Assembly: GCA_023129655.1 (NCBI GenBank)
Contig: JAGMBN010000009.1
Span: forward strand, 1-22,932
Direction of reading: 5' to 3'
Length of the DNA stretch: 22,932 nt
From: a bacterium
Lineage (GTDB): Bacteria > JAHJDO01
Shown: in pieces, positions 6,811 to 15,500 of the stretch
Position numbering within the stretch: position 1 is the stretch's first letter
Layout of the letters: every line of letters starts with the position of its first letter
Notes under the pieces: model-generated
Databases searched by the model: none
Seen by the model: only the letters and a program-made list of their open reading frames with translations
Told to the model about the DNA's origin: nothing
Translations under genes and position numbers: made by a program

Positions 6811-8052
6811 TTATATCCGCACCTGACCATTACCAAATATAAGGTATTTGTAGGTTGTGAGTTCTTCCAGTCCCATAGGTCCTCTGGCATGCAGCTTGCC
6901 TGTGCTTATACCAATTTCAGCGCCTAATCCAAATTCGCAGCCATCAGTAAATCGAGTAGAAGAGTTGACATATACAGTAGCAGAGTCTACTTCTTTCATA
7001 AACCTGTCTGCAGATGAACTATCTTTTGTAATTATAGCGTCAGAATGGCAGGATCCATATGTATCAATGTGATTGATCGCCTCTTGTTCTGAGGAGACTA
7101 TCTTGATGGAAAGTATTAAGTCAAGATATTCAGTTGCCCAATCCTTTTCCTTTGCCAGTTTTATTTCAGGAACAAGTTTTTTTGTCTTTCTACAGCCCCT
7201 TATTTCAACGCTCGCATTCCTGAACATATCTATCATCTGAGGCAGATATGCATCCGCGATATCTTTATGAACAAGAAGCGTCTCCATTGCATTGCATACT
7301 CCTGGGCGCTGGACTTTCGCGTTAAAACATACAGCTTTTGCAATATCAATATCCGCATGTTTATCAACATAAGTGTGACATATTCCGTCACTATGTTTAA
7401 TTACAGGTATAGTAGAGTTCTTAGCAACAAATTGTATAAGACCAACACCTCCGCGCGGAATTATAAGGTCAATGTATTTGTCCATTTTTAACATGCGATT
7501 CACCATTTTACGATCAGTGCTTTTTATCATCTGTATGCTTGCCCAAGGAACTTTTGTTTTTCGCAGACTGTTTATCATTATTTGATATAAAGCAATATTT
7601 GAATTTATAGATTCTTTTCCCCCACGAAGAATAACAGCGTTACCAGCTTTTAAGCAAAGGCTTGCTGCATCAACAGTAACATTAGGCCGGGATTCATAGA
7701 TTATACCTATAACTCCAATAGGCACACTTACCTTTTCTATTTTTAGTTTATTTGTCCTTGTTGTTTTGCTAAGTACTCTGCCAACAGGATCTGGGAGTTT
7801 AGTTATTTGCTTGAGAGATTCGCAAATATTTTTTATTCGCTGTGGAGATAAAGTTAGACGGTCTATTAAAGGAGGAGACAGGTTATTTTTTTTTGCGTTT
7901 TTAATATCAATGAGATTTACAGATAAAATTTTAGCTTTATTTTTTTCAATACCATTGGCAATGGATAGAAGAGCTTTATTTTTTTCCTCTGTTGAAAGAG
8001 TTGCCAATACTCTTGATGCATCTTTTGCGCTTTGAGCGATTTTTCTTATCAT
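6811..8052 (-). CDS. proA: Glutamate-5-semialdehyde dehydrogenase (gamma-glutamyl phosphate reductase)
   Basis: A 413-aa protein of full length. It performs the NADPH-dependent reduction of gamma-glutamyl phosphate in proline synthesis. IIYESRPNVTVDAASLCLKAGNAVILRGGKE (residues about 117-146) forms the cofactor and substrate region. QRPGVCNAMETLL carries the catalytic Cys253, and SSTRFTDGCEFGLGAEIGIST is the family's C-terminal signature. It lies 18 nt downstream of proB on the same strand, the usual pairing, and the enzymes likely channel the unstable phosphate intermediate. No proC is in the window. Confidence 0.97.
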   Translation of the reverse strand: MIRKIAQSAKDASRVLATLSTEEKNKALLSIANGIEKNKAKILSVNLIDIKNAKKNNLSPPLIDRLTLSPQRIKNICESLKQITKLPDPVGRVLSKTTRTNKLKIEKVSVPIGVIGIIYESRPNVTVDAASLCLKAGNAVILRGGKESINSNIALYQIMINSLRKTKVPWASIQMIKSTDRKMVNRMLKMDKYIDLIIPRGGVGLIQFVAKNSTIPVIKHSDGICHTYVDKHADIDIAKAVCFNAKVQRPGVCNAMETLLVHKDIADAYLPQMIDMFRNASVEIRGCRKTKKLVPEIKLAKEKDWATEYLDLILSIKIVSSEQEAINHIDTYGSCHSDAIITKDSSSADRFMKEVDSATVYVNSSTRFTDGCEFGLGAEIGISTGKLHARGPMGLEELTTYKYLIFGNGQVRI

Positions 8053-8070
8053 AATATTACCAGATTGTCT

Positions 8071-8871
8071 CTATGTATTACTGTCAATTTTCGGAAGAAA
8101 AATCGTCCCGACTTTTTCTCCACTCATTATTTTGGAAAGAGTATTCTTCTTTAGCCCATTAGCTATTATCACGGTTACACCTGTATGGGTTCCCATTTTT
8201 GCTGCAGCTATTTTTGTCAACATTCCTCCTGTTCCCGTTTTTGAGGCAGAAGCGTACGACTCTATCTTAGATCGGATTTTATCAACCTCAGATATGAGAG
8301 AAGCTTGCTTGTCTTTTTTAGGATCAACAGTAAACAGTCCATCAATGTTAGAAAGCATAATTAGAAGATCTGCATCCAGGAGATTAGCAACAAGTGCGGA
8401 AAGAGTATCATTATCTCCAAACTTAATTTCATCAGTCGCAACAGTGTCGTTTTCATTAATAATAGGAATAACATTCTCTTTAAATAGTTCCATTATTGTG
8501 TTGCGTATATTGAGGTATCTAAGTCTGGACTTAAAGTCATCTCTTGTAAGAAGAATCTGCGCAGTGTGATATCCTCTTTTTATGAAGACCTCTTCATAAG
8601 TATGCATTAGTTTATTCTGCCCTACAGCCGCTGCCGCCTGTTTTTTTGATATTGTCAAAGAATGCTTCTCAATACCCAAAGCCTTCATACCTGCGCCTAT
8701 AGCGCCGGAGGACACAATAATTACTCTAATATTTTGTTTTCGCAGTTCAGCTATTTCCATGGCAATATCAGATATTCTTGCTCTGTTTAGTCCTGTATCT
8801 GAAGTTAGTACATATGTGCCTATCTTAATAACAATGCACTTGGCGCTCTTGACTAGTTCTTTTCTATTCAT
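8071..8871 (-). CDS. proB: Glutamate 5-kinase (short form without PUA domain)
   Basis: A 266-aa amino-acid kinase fold enzyme that phosphorylates glutamate, the first and normally feedback-regulated step of proline synthesis. VIKIGTYVLTSD opens the fold. VSSGAIGAGMKALG, NENDTVATDEIKFGDNDTLSALVA, LSNIDGLFT and GTGGMLTKIAAAKMG are the substrate and ATP loops. The C-terminal PUA domain of the longer E. coli-type enzyme is missing, which is a normal variant. The ATG at 8871 follows the ROK kinase stop by 22 nt, so proBA is probably transcribed with the transporter and sugar kinase upstream. Confidence 0.97.
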   Translation of the reverse strand: MNRKELVKSAKCIVIKIGTYVLTSDTGLNRARISDIAMEIAELRKQNIRVIIVSSGAIGAGMKALGIEKHSLTISKKQAAAAVGQNKLMHTYEEVFIKRGYHTAQILLTRDDFKSRLRYLNIRNTIMELFKENVIPIINENDTVATDEIKFGDNDTLSALVANLLDADLLIMLSNIDGLFTVDPKKDKQASLISEVDKIRSKIESYASASKTGTGGMLTKIAAAKMGTHTGVTVIIANGLKKNTLSKIMSGEKVGTIFLPKIDSNT

Positions 8872-8893
8872 AACATTCCTATCTCAAAATTAT

Positions 8894-9844
8894 TCATACC
8901 TTTGCCAGCATTGCTGAACCTATTATGCCAGCCTCCTCACCAAGCTGGGCGCGGACAATTCTGGTTTTTTCTGCTAGAAATGGGAAAACTCGTTCTTTAA
9001 TCATATCTCTAAGTGGGTCAAAGAGATATTTGCCGGTATTAGCTATTCCGCCGCCAATTACTATTAGCTCAGGATTTAGAACGTTTATAATACCAGCTAG
9101 CGCAGTTGCCAGATATTGGGCGGTTTCGTTCCATATTTCAATTGCAAGCGTGTCTCCCACTGCCGCAGCTTCATAAATAATCTTTGGTGTTATTTTCTTC
9201 AAATCTCCTGCAACCAGTTTTGGAATTATGCTTTCTTTTCTTTGTGTGAGTTTTTCAATGGTTCTTTTTATGATCCTATCTCTGCCGATATAGCTTTCAA
9301 GGCATGCTCTTCCGCCGCATATGCATTTCGGACCATCAACATTTACAGGGATGTGCCCGATCTCTCCTGCGCTAAGTGAGCTTCCGCGATAGATCTTTCC
9401 ATCTATTATTATCCCTCCGCCAACACCTGTGCCAAGGGTCAGGCATACAATATTCATTGCATCTTTCCCCGCGCCGCATTTTAATTCGCCGTATGCCATG
9501 ATATTAACATCATTATCAATAAACGTTGGAATATCCAGAGCAGACTCAACGTATTCCTTCATATGCACATTCTCAAATCCTTTAATATTTGTTAATCCGC
9601 GTATTATTCCTTTTTCACTATCTACAAGACCTGGTGATCCTATACCGATACCTGCAATTTCTGATTTATCTTTTCCTGCCTTGCTTGTAATATTCTCAAT
9701 AGCTTTAACAATTTGTTTCAATACAATATCTTTACCCTCTCCAGTATCTACTACAATTTTTTCTAAGATTTTGCCGTCCATATTTACGAGGCCTGTCTTT
9801 AAATTTGTTCCTCCAAGGTCTACGCCGATTAAAAAATTTTCCAT
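8894..9844 (-). CDS. ROK-family sugar kinase (glucokinase-like)
   Basis: A 316-aa protein. The ATP phosphate loop DLGGTNLKTG is at residues 9-18, the catalytic Asp112 is in FIDNDVN, and the zinc-binding ROK signature EIGH...C-x-C-G-x4-CLE spans 161-183 (C174, C176, C181). No DNA-binding domain is present, so it is a kinase rather than a NagC/XylR repressor. Glucose is the likeliest substrate by similarity to bacterial glucokinases, but other hexoses or ManNAc cannot be excluded. It lies between a transporter gene and proBA. A family 1 palindrome occupies the 29-nt gap on its upstream side. Confidence 0.92.
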   Translation of the reverse strand: MENFLIGVDLGGTNLKTGLVNMDGKILEKIVVDTGEGKDIVLKQIVKAIENITSKAGKDKSEIAGIGIGSPGLVDSEKGIIRGLTNIKGFENVHMKEYVESALDIPTFIDNDVNIMAYGELKCGAGKDAMNIVCLTLGTGVGGGIIIDGKIYRGSSLSAGEIGHIPVNVDGPKCICGGRACLESYIGRDRIIKRTIEKLTQRKESIIPKLVAGDLKKITPKIIYEAAAVGDTLAIEIWNETAQYLATALAGIINVLNPELIVIGGGIANTGKYLFDPLRDMIKERVFPFLAEKTRIVRAQLGEEAGIIGSAMLAKV

Positions 9845-9864
9845 AATATCTCCCTCGCTTCTTT

Positions 9865-9927
9865 ACATCCCCCTTAATCCCCCTTCGAAGGGGGATGGTT
9901 TTGCCGTAGGCGAAACCAGGGGGATGT
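9865..9927 (+). repeat. Family 1 palindromic repeat, copy 2 (complete)
   Basis: The outer arms ACATCCCCCT and AGGGGGATGT enclose two hairpins, the perfect palindrome TCCCCCTTCGAAGGGGGA and GGTTTTGCC-GTA-GGCGAAACC. The single imperfect pair in the second hairpin is a G-U type when read on this strand. The element spans the end of the MFS transporter frame and supplies its last codons and stop (TAA on the minus strand, 9874-9876). It lies just upstream of the ROK kinase start. Confidence 0.9.
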
Positions 9928-11079
9928 TCGCCCATTCCCAATCTTATATCTAAATCGAACAACAAGCTGGATAACAATACAAATAATCATAAAAATTATG
10001 CACATTGAATATGCTCCAAAAGCAGAAAATGTTTTTGCCATAATTCCGCCAAGAAGTGTTCCAAATAAGCTTCCACTTACCAATATTGCTTCATGTAAAC
10101 CTGTTTTCTCTTTTTTTCCGCTTCGCGCTTGTGAACTGTAGAATAAACTTGAAGAATATAAAAAGCCAACGGATATTCCTATTAGAGAAAAGGCTAATAT
10201 CCACCACATAACATTATGGGAGAAAACAAGTATTACAAGTCCGAATATTAGCATAAGCTCATAGAAAAGCAAATGTGAGAATGAGTACTGCCATCTATGA
10301 TTTAATCTGAGAATAAAAAATATTGCAATCTGGAGTATTCCCAAAACTGCTCTGAGGGAACCTATGACTAATGGAGACATGCCAGCATCTATGGCAAATT
10401 TCGGGAAAAGCCAGATTATAACTCCTATAGAAGAGAACACAGCAAATACACCTATCCATGCAAGTATCAGGAAGAATTTGGACTGCGGCGGATTGTTCTT
10501 ATTGTGATTATTTTGAACAGCGTATCCTATTATTGGATTAGTTGATTTATTGTGAATATGTCTGGCTACAAGATATATTCCTATAAAACTTAATATCAGG
10601 TTGAGAATGAATAACATATTAATATTTATGCATGAAATGATGACTCCGCTTGTAAAACAGCCTATAACCGATGCAGAACCCCATCCAATATTAAATTCCT
10701 GAAGACTGCGGGTAGCCTGCACAGGATTCAGTCCGATAGTTATGTGAGATTGATATGTAGGCCAGAACATTGACAGAACTATACCCATTAATCCGCATAA
10801 CACAATGATAGCGAGAATATTATTGAATAACAGAAATCCAAGTATTATAAAAGGATATGTAATGGAAACAGACAGAATAGCAGTTCTTTTATTGATGCGA
10901 TTTGACAGCAAACTCTGAATAATACATAATGGCGCGTAGAAGATTGAAAATGCACTTCCTGCCAGACCCAGAATAAACGGATTGCTGACTCCTAAATCAA
11001 TTATACGAAGTGGGATTGCAATAAAGAGACTTGAGCCGATAAAAGCATATATAAAAGGAATTATAAATATATTTACCAT
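9874..11079 (-). CDS. MFS transporter with repeat-encoded C-terminal tail
   Basis: A 401-aa, very hydrophobic protein with about 12 predicted membrane segments in two halves and a charged central loop (about residues 173-200, RHIHNKSTN...). It looks like a major facilitator superfamily permease. No substrate motif was recognised; the following ROK kinase hints at sugar uptake, which is inference only. The start is ATG at 11079 with a short leader. The last 20 or so residues after FRYKIG (SPWFRLRQNHPPSKGD) and the stop come from the family 1 repeat at 9865-9927, so the native C-terminus has been replaced or extended. Confidence 0.85.
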   Translation of the reverse strand: MVNIFIIPFIYAFIGSSLFIAIPLRIIDLGVSNPFILGLAGSAFSIFYAPLCIIQSLLSNRINKRTAILSVSITYPFIILGFLLFNNILAIIVLCGLMGIVLSMFWPTYQSHITIGLNPVQATRSLQEFNIGWGSASVIGCFTSGVIISCININMLFILNLILSFIGIYLVARHIHNKSTNPIIGYAVQNNHNKNNPPQSKFFLILAWIGVFAVFSSIGVIIWLFPKFAIDAGMSPLVIGSLRAVLGILQIAIFFILRLNHRWQYSFSHLLFYELMLIFGLVILVFSHNVMWWILAFSLIGISVGFLYSSSLFYSSQARSGKKEKTGLHEAILVSGSLFGTLLGGIMAKTFSAFGAYSMCIIFMIICIVIQLVVRFRYKIGNGRTSPWFRLRQNHPPSKGD

Positions 11080-11093
11080 TTGAATTCTCAGCT

Positions 11094-11122
11094 AGTATGC
11101 CAACTACAGCACACAGTGTCAA
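11094..11122 (-). promoter_or_regulatory. Sigma-70-type promoter for the MFS-rok-proBA run
   Basis: On the minus strand TTGACA (11122-11117) is followed after 17 bp by CATACT (11099-11094). The -35 is perfect and the -10 moderate. Transcription would start about 8 nt before the transporter ATG, giving a very short leader. The position in the 97-bp divergent gap with rodA supports the call. No comparably good promoter was seen facing rodA. Confidence 0.55.
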
Positions 11123-11176
11123 GAGAATGCGCTTTCACCCTACCTTTTTGATATGAAAGAAAGCAATTAAGAAGAT

Positions 11177-12259
11177 ATGATTGACAGAAGATTGCTGGAT
11201 TTTGATTTTATTTTATTCTTTACAACGATTATATTATGTATGGTTGGCATAATATTTATCAAAAGCGCTGCCAGCGCGCTGGAAATTGACTACGCAAAGA
11301 AGCAGCTTTTATACTTTTCTATTGGATTAGTTGGGCTGATAATTGCAGTAACGTTCAATTATTCTAAGATAGCTAAGCATACAATACTAATTTATACGCT
11401 GTCTGTTCTATTATTGATAATGGTTCTTCTTATAGGCAAAGGCATAGGCGGCGCAAAAAGGTGGATCTCTTTTGGCATAGTAAGTTTTCAGCCATCAGAA
11501 TTATTTAAGATTACGTCTATATTAATGGTAGCGTATTATTTGGATAAGATTGGGAAGAGAGTAAGTAAATCAAAAATACTGGTTTATGTTTTTTTGATTG
11601 TAGCTTTCCCAATTTTGCTTATTATTATCCAACCGGATCTTGGCACTGCTCTCTCTCTAATTTTTGTGATCTTTATTGTTGTATTTGTCTCAGAAGGAAG
11701 CATTCGGAATATGTTGATTGTAATTGGAACAAGTCTTGCCAGTTCTCCGTTTTTATGGAAATTTTTGAAAGCGTATCAGAAGAAAAGACTGTTGGTTTTC
11801 ATAAATCCGGATGTAGATCCTTTAGGCGCAGGTTATGCTATAATTCAGTCAAAGATAGCTGTTGGAGCCGGTGGATTGTTTGGATTGGGATGGAAAAGAG
11901 GTTATCAGACACATCTTAACTTCATACCGGAACTTCACACGGATTTTATCTTCTCAACAGTAGCCGAGGAATGGGGTTTTATAGGAGCGTGTGTATTGTT
12001 ATTACTCTACGCTATTCTTTTCTGGCGTATGTTTAGTCTGGCAGCATTGGTAAGAGATAAATTAGGTCTGCTTGTAATTGTTGGAATAATTTCTCTCTTT
12101 GCCGCGCATATTTTTATCAACATAGGAATGGCAATAGGGATAATGCCTATTACAGGACTTACTTTGCCGTTTTTAAGTTATGGAGGCTCATCCTTGGTTG
12201 CAAACATGTTTTTAGTTGGTTTAGTACTCAATATAGGAATGAGGAGGTTTAAGATTTAA
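11177..12259 (+). CDS. rodA: RodA, SEDS peptidoglycan glycosyltransferase
   Basis: A 360-aa polytopic membrane protein of the SEDS family, which polymerises lipid II during side-wall elongation with a class B PBP. QPSELFK (about residue 112), QPDLGTAL, GAGYAIIQSKIAVGAGGLFGLGW, PELHTDFIFSTVAEEWGF and the C-terminal LPFLSYGGSSL are hallmark segments. The N-terminal DRRLLDFDFILF fits RodA better than FtsW. It suggests a rod-shaped cell with a peptidoglycan wall. It is followed by acpS after a single base, so the two are probably co-transcribed. Confidence 0.94.
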   Translation: MIDRRLLDFDFILFFTTIILCMVGIIFIKSAASALEIDYAKKQLLYFSIGLVGLIIAVTFNYSKIAKHTILIYTLSVLLLIMVLLIGKGIGGAKRWISFGIVSFQPSELFKITSILMVAYYLDKIGKRVSKSKILVYVFLIVAFPILLIIIQPDLGTALSLIFVIFIVVFVSEGSIRNMLIVIGTSLASSPFLWKFLKAYQKKRLLVFINPDVDPLGAGYAIIQSKIAVGAGGLFGLGWKRGYQTHLNFIPELHTDFIFSTVAEEWGFIGACVLLLLYAILFWRMFSLAALVRDKLGLLVIVGIISLFAAHIFINIGMAIGIMPITGLTLPFLSYGGSSLVANMFLVGLVLNIGMRRFKI

Positions 12260-12260
12260 T

Positions 12261-12635
12261 ATGAATGTTATAGGAGTTGGAGTAGATATAGTTGAGGTAA
12301 ATAGAATTGAAGCCGCTATTAAAAGATTTGGAGATAGATTCCTGAAGAAAATATACACAGACATAGAAATAAAGTATTGTAATACAGGGAAATTAGCTTG
12401 CCAGCACTTTGCAGGGAAGTTCGCAACAAAAGAAGCAGTATATAAAACATTAAATATTGATTGTGTTATAAAATGGATGGAGATAGAGATTAGAAATTCA
12501 GAGCAAGGTCAGCCGTATGTAGTTCTTCATGGCAGAGTAAAGAAAATTGCTAAAGAGAAGAACATTTCAAGCGTTTTTGTAAGCATTTCTCATATAAAGA
12601 CTCGCGCAGTAGCTTCCGCAGTGGCTGTCATGTAA
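12261..12635 (+). CDS. acpS: Holo-[acyl-carrier-protein] synthase
   Basis: A 124-aa protein of typical length that transfers 4'-phosphopantetheine from CoA to acyl carrier protein. The two conserved blocks are GVDIVEVNRI with the Mg-binding Asp9 and FAGKFATKEAVYKTL with Glu58. VSISH near the C-terminus is also typical. It starts 1 nt after the rodA stop. No acyl carrier protein gene is in the window. Confidence 0.95.
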   Translation: MNVIGVGVDIVEVNRIEAAIKRFGDRFLKKIYTDIEIKYCNTGKLACQHFAGKFATKEAVYKTLNIDCVIKWMEIEIRNSEQGQPYVVLHGRVKKIAKEKNISSVFVSISHIKTRAVASAVAVM

Positions 12636-12636
12636 T

Positions 12637-12665
12637 TAGACACTGCTGACAAAACAAGATATAAT
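12637..12665 (+). promoter_or_regulatory. Sigma-70-type promoter for purB
   Basis: TAGACA at 12637-12642, a 17-bp spacer, and a perfect TATAAT at 12660-12665 lie in the 72-bp gap between acpS and purB. The predicted start is near 12672, about 35 nt before the purB ATG, whose ribosome site is AAAGGAGATG. Confidence 0.65.
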
Positions 12666-12707
12666 AAATTTAATATAAAACTGATAGATACCAAAGGAGA
12701 TGATTAG

Positions 12708-14000
12708 ATGATTTCTAGATATTCTCTGCCTGATATGAAAGGAATCTGGAGTGATGAGAACAAGTTTAATACATGGCTCAAGATTGAACTGCTTGCATGT
12801 GAAGCTCTGTGCGAGCTTGGTGATATACCAGAAAAATCTTTGAAAAAGATAAAAGATAAAAGTAAGTTTGATATAAAGAGAATTCATCAGATAGAGAAAG
12901 TGGTAAAACATGATGTAATCGCTTTTCTTACATCTATCTCTGAAAAAGTAGGCAAAGATGCGCGTTTTATTCATATGGGACTTACTTCTTCCGACGTATT
13001 GGACACTGCTCTTTCTTACAACATGACTCAAGCTGTAGATTTGCTTTTGAAGGATTTACAGAATCTAAGGACTGCGCTTAAGAAACTAGCTAAAAAACAT
13101 AAGACTACTATTATGATCGGCAGATCCCATGGTGTGCATGCAGAACCAATGACATTTGGATTAAAAATGCTTCTCTGGTTTGATGAAGTTGGGAGGCATA
13201 TACATAGACTTGAACATGCAAGGAATACAATAAAATACGGGAAAATCTCAGGCGCAGTAGGGACTTACGCTAATATAGATCCATATGTGGAACAATATGT
13301 ATGCAAAAAACTTGGGCTTTCCCCATCTCCATTATCAACACAAGTATTACAAAGAGATAGGCATGCAGAATTAATGACAACATTAGGTTTAATTGCAAGC
13401 TCTCTTGAGAAATTCGCTACTGAGATAAGAGCATTGCAGCGCACTGAAGTTAACGAAGCTCAGGAGTTTTTTGCAAAAGGACAAAAGGGCTCTTCTGCTA
13501 TGCCTCATAAGAAAAACCCTATTATTTGTGAGCGTATATGCGGACTGGCAAGGCTAGTCAGAGCTAATTCCATACCTGCAATGGAAAATATCTCTTTATG
13601 GCATGAAAGGGATATTTCACACTCATCTGTGGAAAGGGTAATTATCCCTGACAGCACAATTGCTCTGGACTATATGTTAAGTAAATTTACCGGCATAGTG
13701 AAAAATCTTGTAGTAAATACTAAAAACATGAAAAAGAACATAGACAAGACCAAAGGCAGTATTTTTTCTCAAACAGTATTATTGAAACTAATAAAGAAAG
13801 GATTAATCAGAGAGTCCGCATATAAAATAGTACAACAAAGCGCAATGAAATCAACAAAAGAAAAAAGAGATTTTAAAACAGCCATCCTAAAGAACAAAAA
13901 AATATGCAACATATTATCCATAGAAGAAATAGAAGAAAGCTTTGATATTAAAATACACCTAAAAAACGTTGAAGAAATTTATAAGAGATTCGGTATTTAA
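12708..14000 (+). CDS. purB: Adenylosuccinate lyase
   Basis: A 430-aa fumarase/aspartase superfamily enzyme that cleaves SAICAR and adenylosuccinate to release fumarate in purine synthesis. GSSAMPHKKNP at 261-271 is the superfamily signature with the mobile catalytic loop. RSHGVHAEP at 139-147 holds the catalytic histidine, and MGLTSSDVLDT is at 90-100. The length is typical of the short bacterial form. It has its own promoter and ends 46 nt from a convergent gene. Confidence 0.96.
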   Translation: MISRYSLPDMKGIWSDENKFNTWLKIELLACEALCELGDIPEKSLKKIKDKSKFDIKRIHQIEKVVKHDVIAFLTSISEKVGKDARFIHMGLTSSDVLDTALSYNMTQAVDLLLKDLQNLRTALKKLAKKHKTTIMIGRSHGVHAEPMTFGLKMLLWFDEVGRHIHRLEHARNTIKYGKISGAVGTYANIDPYVEQYVCKKLGLSPSPLSTQVLQRDRHAELMTTLGLIASSLEKFATEIRALQRTEVNEAQEFFAKGQKGSSAMPHKKNPIICERICGLARLVRANSIPAMENISLWHERDISHSSVERVIIPDSTIALDYMLSKFTGIVKNLVVNTKNMKKNIDKTKGSIFSQTVLLKLIKKGLIRESAYKIVQQSAMKSTKEKRDFKTAILKNKKICNILSIEEIEESFDIKIHLKNVEEIYKRFGI

Positions 14001-14004
14001 TACA

Positions 14005-14030
14005 TAGGGGCATAAGATATTATGCCCCTA
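14005..14030 (-). repeat. Family 2 hairpin, copy 2, between convergent genes
   Basis: An 11-bp stem (TAGGGGCATAA with TTATGCCCCTA, loop GATA) fills the 46-bp gap between the ends of purB and the zinc-ribbon gene. Read on the minus strand it is preceded by ATGTAGGGG, as in the other family members. It could work as a bidirectional transcript end, but neither side has a clear T-run. Confidence 0.6.
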
Positions 14031-14046
14031 CATTTGAATGCGTGTA

Positions 14047-14445
14047 TTATTTATCTTCTTCTGCAGGTACTTCAGGCATATGCATTAGCATATCACTGCC
14101 GCATTTAGGACATTTGAGCATTCCCATCGCCATCTCATCGTCCATACTGCGAATTCTTCGCTCAAAAATATGCTTGCATTTTTTACACTGATACTTTATA
14201 ACCCGAACAGCCTTCTTTTCCTCACATTCAGGACATTTTATAGGAGGAGTCTGATATTCTGCCCTAAAGCGAGCATCACAGTTTTCGCATACATAATTCA
14301 TTATTGGGCGAGGATACTTTTTGGGCATTAATCTCGTTATCATAAATGCCACACAAACTACAATAATCAGGATAAGCCCTACAACTACCAGCGGATTCTG
14401 CTTTTTCTGTTCAGGTTGCTGTGTTTCGTTACTGCTGAGAACCAT
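14047..14445 (-). CDS. Membrane-anchored protein with two zinc ribbons
   Basis: A 132-aa protein with no recognised family name. One transmembrane segment (residues about 18-38) is followed by four Cys pairs: C53-x2-C56, C71-x2-C74, C87-x2-C90 and C112-x2-C115. These would make two treble-clef or rubredoxin-like zinc ribbons facing one side of the membrane. A short acidic tail ends the protein. The start has a strong ribosome site (AGGAGGTG). It is the last gene of the long minus-strand run that begins with the pilins, 26 nt after the propeller lipoprotein. Function unknown. Confidence 0.75.
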   Translation of the reverse strand: MVLSSNETQQPEQKKQNPLVVVGLILIIVVCVAFMITRLMPKKYPRPIMNYVCENCDARFRAEYQTPPIKCPECEEKKAVRVIKYQCKKCKHIFERRIRSMDDEMAMGMLKCPKCGSDMLMHMPEVPAEEDK

Positions 14446-14471
14446 ATTATCACCTCCTCTTTAACGTGGTT

Positions 14472-15416
14472 TTATATATTTTCAGGCAGCTTAGCTACCC
14501 ATATATCAAAGTTTCCACTTTTATCTGACTGAAAGGCAATTCTGCTTCCATCAGAAGAAAAGCATGGATATAATTCATTATATTTGTCATCCGTAATCTG
14601 AACTGGGTTAGTGCAATCACTATTCATGATCCAAAGATCATAATTCCCACTTCTATTAGATATAAAAGCTATCTTATTTGTTTTTAATGAAATACTTGGG
14701 AAGCTATTCCATGCGTCCTTTGTTAAACATGTGCTCTCTTTCTTATCAATTCCTATTAAGTGCAAGTCATTATCACTGAAAAAAAGAACCTTTTTAGCAT
14801 TATCCATCCAGCAAGGATAATCATGATATCCTTTTGTAGTGATATATTCAGGCTTGTCGTTTAGAGTCTTCATTATCCATAGGTTATTTTTAGAAACAAA
14901 AACAAGTTGTTCGTTAATCGGCGAACATGAAGGGTTATATCCCTGTACTCCTTTGCCCAATTGCCTAAGATTAGTTCCGTTACTGTTAATTATACGCAAT
15001 TTAGGTTCTGCATTATCATTCAATTTTGCGGAACTAAAGATTATTGTGTTCCCATCAGCGCTCCAAGTTGGCCGATTATCCAGTGTTGCTGTATGAGTTA
15101 TACGCTTTGGTTTTTCCTTTCCCTCAGAATCTACAATCCATATATTTTGCACATCATCCCGATAGGATGCATAAGCTATTTTAGTGCCATCCGGGGAAAA
15201 AGCGGGAGCAGAATCATATTCATAAGTTTTTGTAATCCTTATAAATTCTATGCCAACCTTTGTCTTTTCTTTTTTCTTTTCCTGCCTTTTTTTTGTAGCT
15301 CTTCTCAATTCTGCTATTTTCTTACTTGTGTCTATAGTCTCTACATCATTTTTTTTGCATCCAAACACAGACAGACAAATTATTAATACCACAAAAAAAG
15401 CTGCATATCGTTTCAT
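14472..15416 (-). CDS. TolB-like PD40 beta-propeller lipoprotein
   Basis: A 314-aa protein with a lipoprotein signal (hydrophobic residues 5-18, lipobox SVFGC, modified Cys20). A charged linker rich in KKRQEKKKEKTK follows, then at least five WD40-like/PD40 repeats of the form PAFSPDGTKIAYAS...NIWIVD. This is the propeller found in TolB and related periplasmic proteins. No TolB N-terminal domain or Tol-Pal genes are seen, so it should not be called TolB; it probably binds a protein or glycan at the cell envelope. It has a strong promoter of its own (15447-15475) and a GGAGG ribosome site. Confidence 0.85.
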   Translation of the reverse strand: MKRYAAFFVVLIICLSVFGCKKNDVETIDTSKKIAELRRATKKRQEKKKEKTKVGIEFIRITKTYEYDSAPAFSPDGTKIAYASYRDDVQNIWIVDSEGKEKPKRITHTATLDNRPTWSADGNTIIFSSAKLNDNAEPKLRIINSNGTNLRQLGKGVQGYNPSCSPINEQLVFVSKNNLWIMKTLNDKPEYITTKGYHDYPCWMDNAKKVLFFSDNDLHLIGIDKKESTCLTKDAWNSFPSISLKTNKIAFISNRSGNYDLWIMNSDCTNPVQITDDKYNELYPCFSSDGSRIAFQSDKSGNFDIWVAKLPENI

Positions 15417-15446
15417 ATTAAGCCTCCAAATTTATTATTGAAATAG

Positions 15447-15475
15447 ATTATACAAAATTAAATATCAAACTTCAA
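15447..15475 (-). promoter_or_regulatory. Sigma-70-type promoter for the propeller lipoprotein gene
   Basis: On the minus strand TTGAAG (15475-15470), a 17-bp spacer and a perfect TATAAT (15452-15447) precede the lipoprotein ATG by about 30 nt. It lies in the 84-bp gap after the pyrophosphorylase gene. The last two genes of the run can therefore be expressed independently of the pilin promoter. Confidence 0.7.
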
Positions 15476-15500
15476 CAGGACAAATTGCCTCATCAAAAAT

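Noticed and set aside
9429..9953. Long plus-strand open frame opposite the ROK kinase
   Set aside because: It is antisense to a clearly conserved enzyme, has no domain signal or ribosome site, and ends in the palindromic repeat.
14005..14030. Standard rho-independent terminator between purB and the convergent gene
   Set aside because: The stem is strong but no T-run follows on either strand, and its sequence belongs to the TGTAGGGG hairpin family.
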